From Gemmatimonadota bacterium (GTDB taxonomy: Bacteria > Gemmatimonadota > Gemmatimonadetes > Palauibacterales > Palauibacteraceae): a stretch of 8,249 nucleotides of DNA. How positions within the stretch are numbered: position 1 is the first letter of the stretch; each line of letters starts with the position of its first letter. The notes under the pieces are model-generated. The model searched no databases. It saw only the letters and a list, made by a program, of their open reading frames with translations, and was not told the origin of the DNA. Where the stretch lies: the NCBI GenBank assembly GCA_030601615.1, contig JAUVTH010000061.1, forward strand, positions 1 through 8,249, read 5' to 3'. This document shows, piece by piece, positions 6,537 through 8,249 of this stretch. The translations under genes were made by a program, and so were the position numbers.

Positions 6537-7145
6537 TCAGCGTTTAGCGTCCGCGTCGTCCCCCGAGTCTGATGGTGCGATTCGATCGATCGCCCGCGCC
6601 AGTTCTTCGTACGCCGTGGGGTCGATTTCCCGGAACGGGATCGCCCGCCACGCGACACGGCCCTCTGCATCGATGATGAAAAGTGAACGGTTGTCGATGA
6701 ACCGGCCGTCGCCGAGGTCTCTGTAGGCGCCGTACTTCCTGCCGACCTCGGATCCCGCATCGCTCGCGAAGAGGAACGGGAACTCGGCGTCCCTGGCCCA
6801 CGCCGACTGATCTTCCGCCGGATCGGTGCTCACGGCCAGTAGAACTACGTCGCGGCCACCGCGGAACAAGCTCGCGTACTGATCACGGTACGCCTCCATT
6901 TGGATCGTTCACCCAGGGGTCCGAACCCGGGGGAAGAACGCCAGGACCACCGTCTTGCCGCGGAAGTCACTGAGTCGAACCGGATCACGGAGCACACCGA
7001 ACCGGGTCGCGCCCGTCAGCTGGAAGTCGGGCGCCTCCTGTCCCACCTCCAGGACACGAAATCCCACCTCGGCATCCTGCGCCGGGGCTGCGGCCGGCAC
7101 GATCATCGCCGCGATCGCCAGCAGCCCCAATATCTTGCCTCGCAT
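6537..7145 (-). CDS. Exported peroxiredoxin selenoprotein (in-frame UGA as Sec79)
   Basis: Read through one in-frame TGA, this is a 202-residue AhpC/TSA-type peroxiredoxin of the Bcp/PrxQ kind, which would reduce peroxides. Start ATG 7145-7143 has GAGGAG 5 nt upstream (7156-7151). Residues 1-22 form a signal peptide (PAAAPA/QD), so the enzyme acts outside the cytoplasm. Next come VGQEAPDFQL (34-43), VRLSDFRGKTVVLAFFP (56-72) and the active site PRVRTPG-U (P72, T76, U79), which is the PxxxTxxC motif with TGA as the Cys codon. After it the protein continues in the same frame with TIQMEAYRDQYASLF, the normal peroxiredoxin helix, then VSTDPAEDQSAW (105-116) and the active-site Arg R153 in NRSLFIIDAEGR. 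It contains no Cys at all, so resolution must come from another thiol protein. The final stop is also TGA (6539-6537). An automatic annotation would give two fragments or a pseudogene. Confidence 0.87.
6874..6893 (-). promoter_or_regulatory. Candidate bacterial SECIS hairpin
   Basis: On the minus strand GCGTAC (6893-6888) and GTACGC (6879-6874) form a perfect 6-bp stem around the 8-nt loop CGTGATCA (6887-6880). The stem starts 16 nt, and the loop 22 nt, after the TGA. Known bacterial SECIS elements are short stem-loops just 3' of the UGA, with the apical loop about 16-37 nt away and a G among its first two bases. This one has G second. It lies in the coding region and would bind SelB. Confidence 0.7.
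6909..6911 (-). other. In-frame TGA, selenocysteine codon (residue 79)
   Basis: The TGA stands between Gly78 and Thr80 in the peroxiredoxin frame. Upstream and downstream halves share the same frame with no gap or overlap, so neither a frameshift nor missing sequence is needed. The position is that of the peroxidatic cysteine, for which selenocysteine is the known natural replacement. Confidence 0.85.
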
Positions 7146-7263
7146 CGCTTCTCCTCTCGCGCGTTGAAGAACGAACGCTTCGAATCTAGGCGGGCGGCGC
7201 GCCTGGCGCACAGGGCGGCCGCTCCGGGGTCCACTTGAAACCCGCGCCACCGTAACCGCGTAG

Positions 7264-7317
7264 GGCTATGGGACGGAGCGCCGGACAGCATTCAACCATA
7301 GCCGGCCGAGTGCTGTC
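7264..7317. other. Two interlocked perfect inverted repeats (pseudoknot topology)
   Basis: GGCTATGG (7264-7271) pairs exactly with CCATAGCC (7296-7303). Inside that loop, GACAGCA (7284-7290) pairs exactly with TGCTGTC (7311-7317), which lies outside. The order S1, S2, S1', S2', with connectors of 12, 5 and 7 nt, is the layout of an H-type pseudoknot. The same topology would form in RNA from either strand. The element lies about 120 nt from both flanking genes, the selenoperoxiredoxin (minus) and the ABC ATPase (plus). It may instead be two overlapping operators. Confidence 0.45.
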
Positions 7318-7344
7318 TAACGCTGGAGGAGCTCTGACACGGGG

Positions 7345-7365
7345 ACGCTTCGAGAACGCTTCGAG
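7345..7365. repeat. Tandem 10-bp direct repeat at 11-bp period
   Basis: ACGCTTCGAG occurs at 7345-7354 and 7356-7365, one helical turn apart. A further copy of the core, GAACGCTTCGA, is found at 7173-7183, 28 nt upstream of the selenoperoxiredoxin start. Direct repeats with an 11-bp period are typical of OmpR/PhoB-type response-regulator sites, but no regulator gene is present in the window to support this. Confidence 0.4.
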
Positions 7366-7373
7366 GCGTAGCG

Positions 7374-7403
7374 GGCGCCGATTCGGTTGGACGATTCGGC
7401 GCC
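7374..7403 (+). other. 8-bp hairpin in the leader of the ABC gene
   Basis: GGCGCCGA (7374-7381) is the exact reverse complement of TCGGCGCC (7396-7403), with a 14-nt loop. It ends 31 nt before the ABC start and 20 nt before its Shine-Dalgarno. CGATTCGG is also repeated directly at 7379-7386 and 7392-7399. Possible roles are an mRNA leader structure or a protein-binding dyad. Confidence 0.4.
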
Positions 7404-7434
7404 GGGACGAAGACGACGAGAACGGGAGCTAGAG

Positions 7435-8172
7435 ATGGCAGCGATGCCTTTGATCCGGATGGAGGGAGTACAGAAGGTCTTCTTCACCGAGGAGATGGAA
7501 ACGTACGCCCTGGCGGACATTCACCTCGACATTCACGACGGTGAGTTCGTCGAAGTGATGGGCCCCTCGGGGTGCGGGAAGTCCACGCTCCTGTCGCTGG
7601 TCGGGCTGCTGGACACGGCCACAGACGGAGAGCATTGGCTGGACGGCGAGCCGGTGGGCAACCTCACGTCCTCGGAGCGGGCCCGGGTCCGGAACCGGCA
7701 CATCGGGTTCATCTTCCAGGCCTTCAACCTCATCGGCGACCTCACGGTATACGAGAACGTCGAATTGCCGCTCACGTATCGCGGCATGGCCGCCCCCGAA
7801 CGCAAGGACCGAGTGCACCGCGCCCTCGAGCGCGTCGGCATGGGCCACCGCATGGACCACTATCCGTCGCAGCTCTCCGGCGGTCAGCAGCAGAGGGTGG
7901 CCGCAGCGCGCGCCGTGGTCGGCGACCCCCTGATCCTCCTGGCCGACGAGCCCACGGGAAACCTCGACTCCACGAACGGTGAGGCGGTCATGGACCTCCT
8001 GAAGGAGCTCCACGCAGAGGGATCCACCATCCTGATGGTGACCCACGACCCCCGCTATTCGGAGTACGCCGAGCGGACCATTCACCTGTTCGACGGACGC
8101 ATCGTCGGCGAAGAGGAGCGAGCCAACCATGAGCCGGCTTCGCGTGTCTCATTGACTGAAGCGGTGGTCTGA
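7435..8172 (+). CDS. ABC transporter ATP-binding protein, MacB/LolD type
   Basis: This is a 245-residue cytoplasmic ATPase subunit. The Walker A GPSGCGKST is at 43-51, the Q-loop Gln at 95 in FIFQAFNLI, the signature LSGGQQQR at 147-154, the Walker B LILLADEP at 166-173, the D-loop NLDS at 176-179 and the switch His at 204 in MVTHD. The EEMETYALADIHLDI opening and the FIFQAFNL segment are typical of the MacB/LolD/FtsE-like group, which drives mechanotransmission-type permeases for lipoproteins, peptides or antibiotics rather than classical import. All catalytic residues are intact. The start is the ATG at 7435, 6 nt from GGGAG (7424-7428). A TTG start at 7387 would add 16 Arg-rich residues. 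No permease is visible upstream; it would be expected downstream, beyond the window, so the substrate is unknown. Confidence 0.94.
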   Translation: MAAMPLIRMEGVQKVFFTEEMETYALADIHLDIHDGEFVEVMGPSGCGKSTLLSLVGLLDTATDGEHWLDGEPVGNLTSSERARVRNRHIGFIFQAFNLIGDLTVYENVELPLTYRGMAAPERKDRVHRALERVGMGHRMDHYPSQLSGGQQQRVAAARAVVGDPLILLADEPTGNLDSTNGEAVMDLLKELHAEGSTILMVTHDPRYSEYAERTIHLFDGRIVGEEERANHEPASRVSLTEAVV

Positions 8173-8210
8173 ACGATCACCGCCGCGGCCGTCGGCGGGC
8201 GCGGGTGATC
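8161..8210 (+). other. Alternative hairpins at the 3' end of the ABC gene
   Basis: GCGGTGGT (8161-8168) can pair with ATCACCGC (8176-8183) over 8 bp with one G-U, enclosing the TGA stop in the loop. The same right arm competes with a second fold: GATCACC (8175-8181) pairs with GGTGATC (8204-8210), or CCGCCG (8180-8185) with CGGCGG (8193-8198). No T-run follows. It may be a weak terminator or attenuator before a permease gene outside the window. From 8211 to 8249 nothing further is supported. Confidence 0.35.
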
Positions 8211-8249
8211 GGGTGTGGGGTGTGGATGCGGATCGAGTGGTCGTGACAA

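Noticed and set aside
6500..6539. A second Sec codon at the terminal TGA of the peroxiredoxin
   Set aside because: The sequence beyond it does not look like peroxiredoxin. The nearby bulged hairpin has a UUUC loop without G, and the protein already has its full family length.
6537..7145. Peroxiredoxin as a frameshifted or nonsense-mutated pseudogene
   Set aside because: The two halves are in the same frame, so no frameshift exists. A random nonsense mutation falling exactly on the catalytic Cys codon, as TGA, with a SECIS-like hairpin after it, is far less likely than Sec decoding.
7387..7434. TTG start for the ABC ATPase
   Set aside because: It adds 16 Arg-rich residues absent from the family and overlaps the leader hairpin. 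The ATG at 7435 has a well-spaced GGGAG.
1..8249. CRISPR arrays, insertion sequences, integrase or attachment sites
   Set aside because: No regularly spaced repeats, transposase motifs, or terminal repeats with target duplications were seen.

Overview
This GC-rich window carries eight protein genes, most with the layout of a free-living Gram-negative-type bacterium: exported redox proteins, FeoAB iron transport, and MATE and ABC transporters. The mix of a secreted DUF4097-type repeat protein, a Cys-rich FeoA, a Geobacter/Gemmatimonas-like FeoB and a MacB-type ATPase gives an impression of Gemmatimonadota or a neighbouring phylum. That placement rests on protein resemblance only and has not been tested.

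Layout: 1-349 has no convincing gene. It holds a possible terminator of an upstream gene and two perfect 10-bp hairpins. 350-1186 (minus) is a secreted beta-repeat protein. It diverges from a MATE exporter (1330-2649, plus). After a 43-nt gap with an AT-rich dyad come feoB (2693-4660) and an overlapping Cys-rich FeoA-like gene (4642-5118), an iron(II) uptake unit. Next are a CcdA/DsbD-beta membrane thiol transporter (5231-5953) and a secreted TlpA-like thioredoxin (5964-6497). Convergent to them is an exported peroxiredoxin (6537-7145, minus). A structured intergenic region of about 290 nt follows, then a MacB/LolD-type ABC ATPase (7435-8172), whose permease is not in the window.

The main result is the peroxiredoxin. 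Simple ORF calling splits it into two pieces separated by a single in-frame TGA (6911-6909 on the minus strand). Both pieces are in the same frame, and the TGA falls exactly where the peroxidatic cysteine belongs in the PxxxTxxC motif. Directly 3' of the TGA is a perfect 6-bp stem with an 8-nt loop whose second base is G, at the spacing expected of a bacterial SECIS. I therefore read it as one 202-residue, signal-peptide-bearing selenoprotein with no cysteine at all.

A plausible joint function is that cytoplasmic reducing power crosses the membrane through the CcdA-like protein to the TlpA-like thioredoxin, which could resolve the selenoperoxiredoxin outside the cytoplasm. Peroxide removal beside a ferrous iron importer would limit Fenton chemistry. 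The relay is inference. The selenocysteine call follows from frame, motif and hairpin together.
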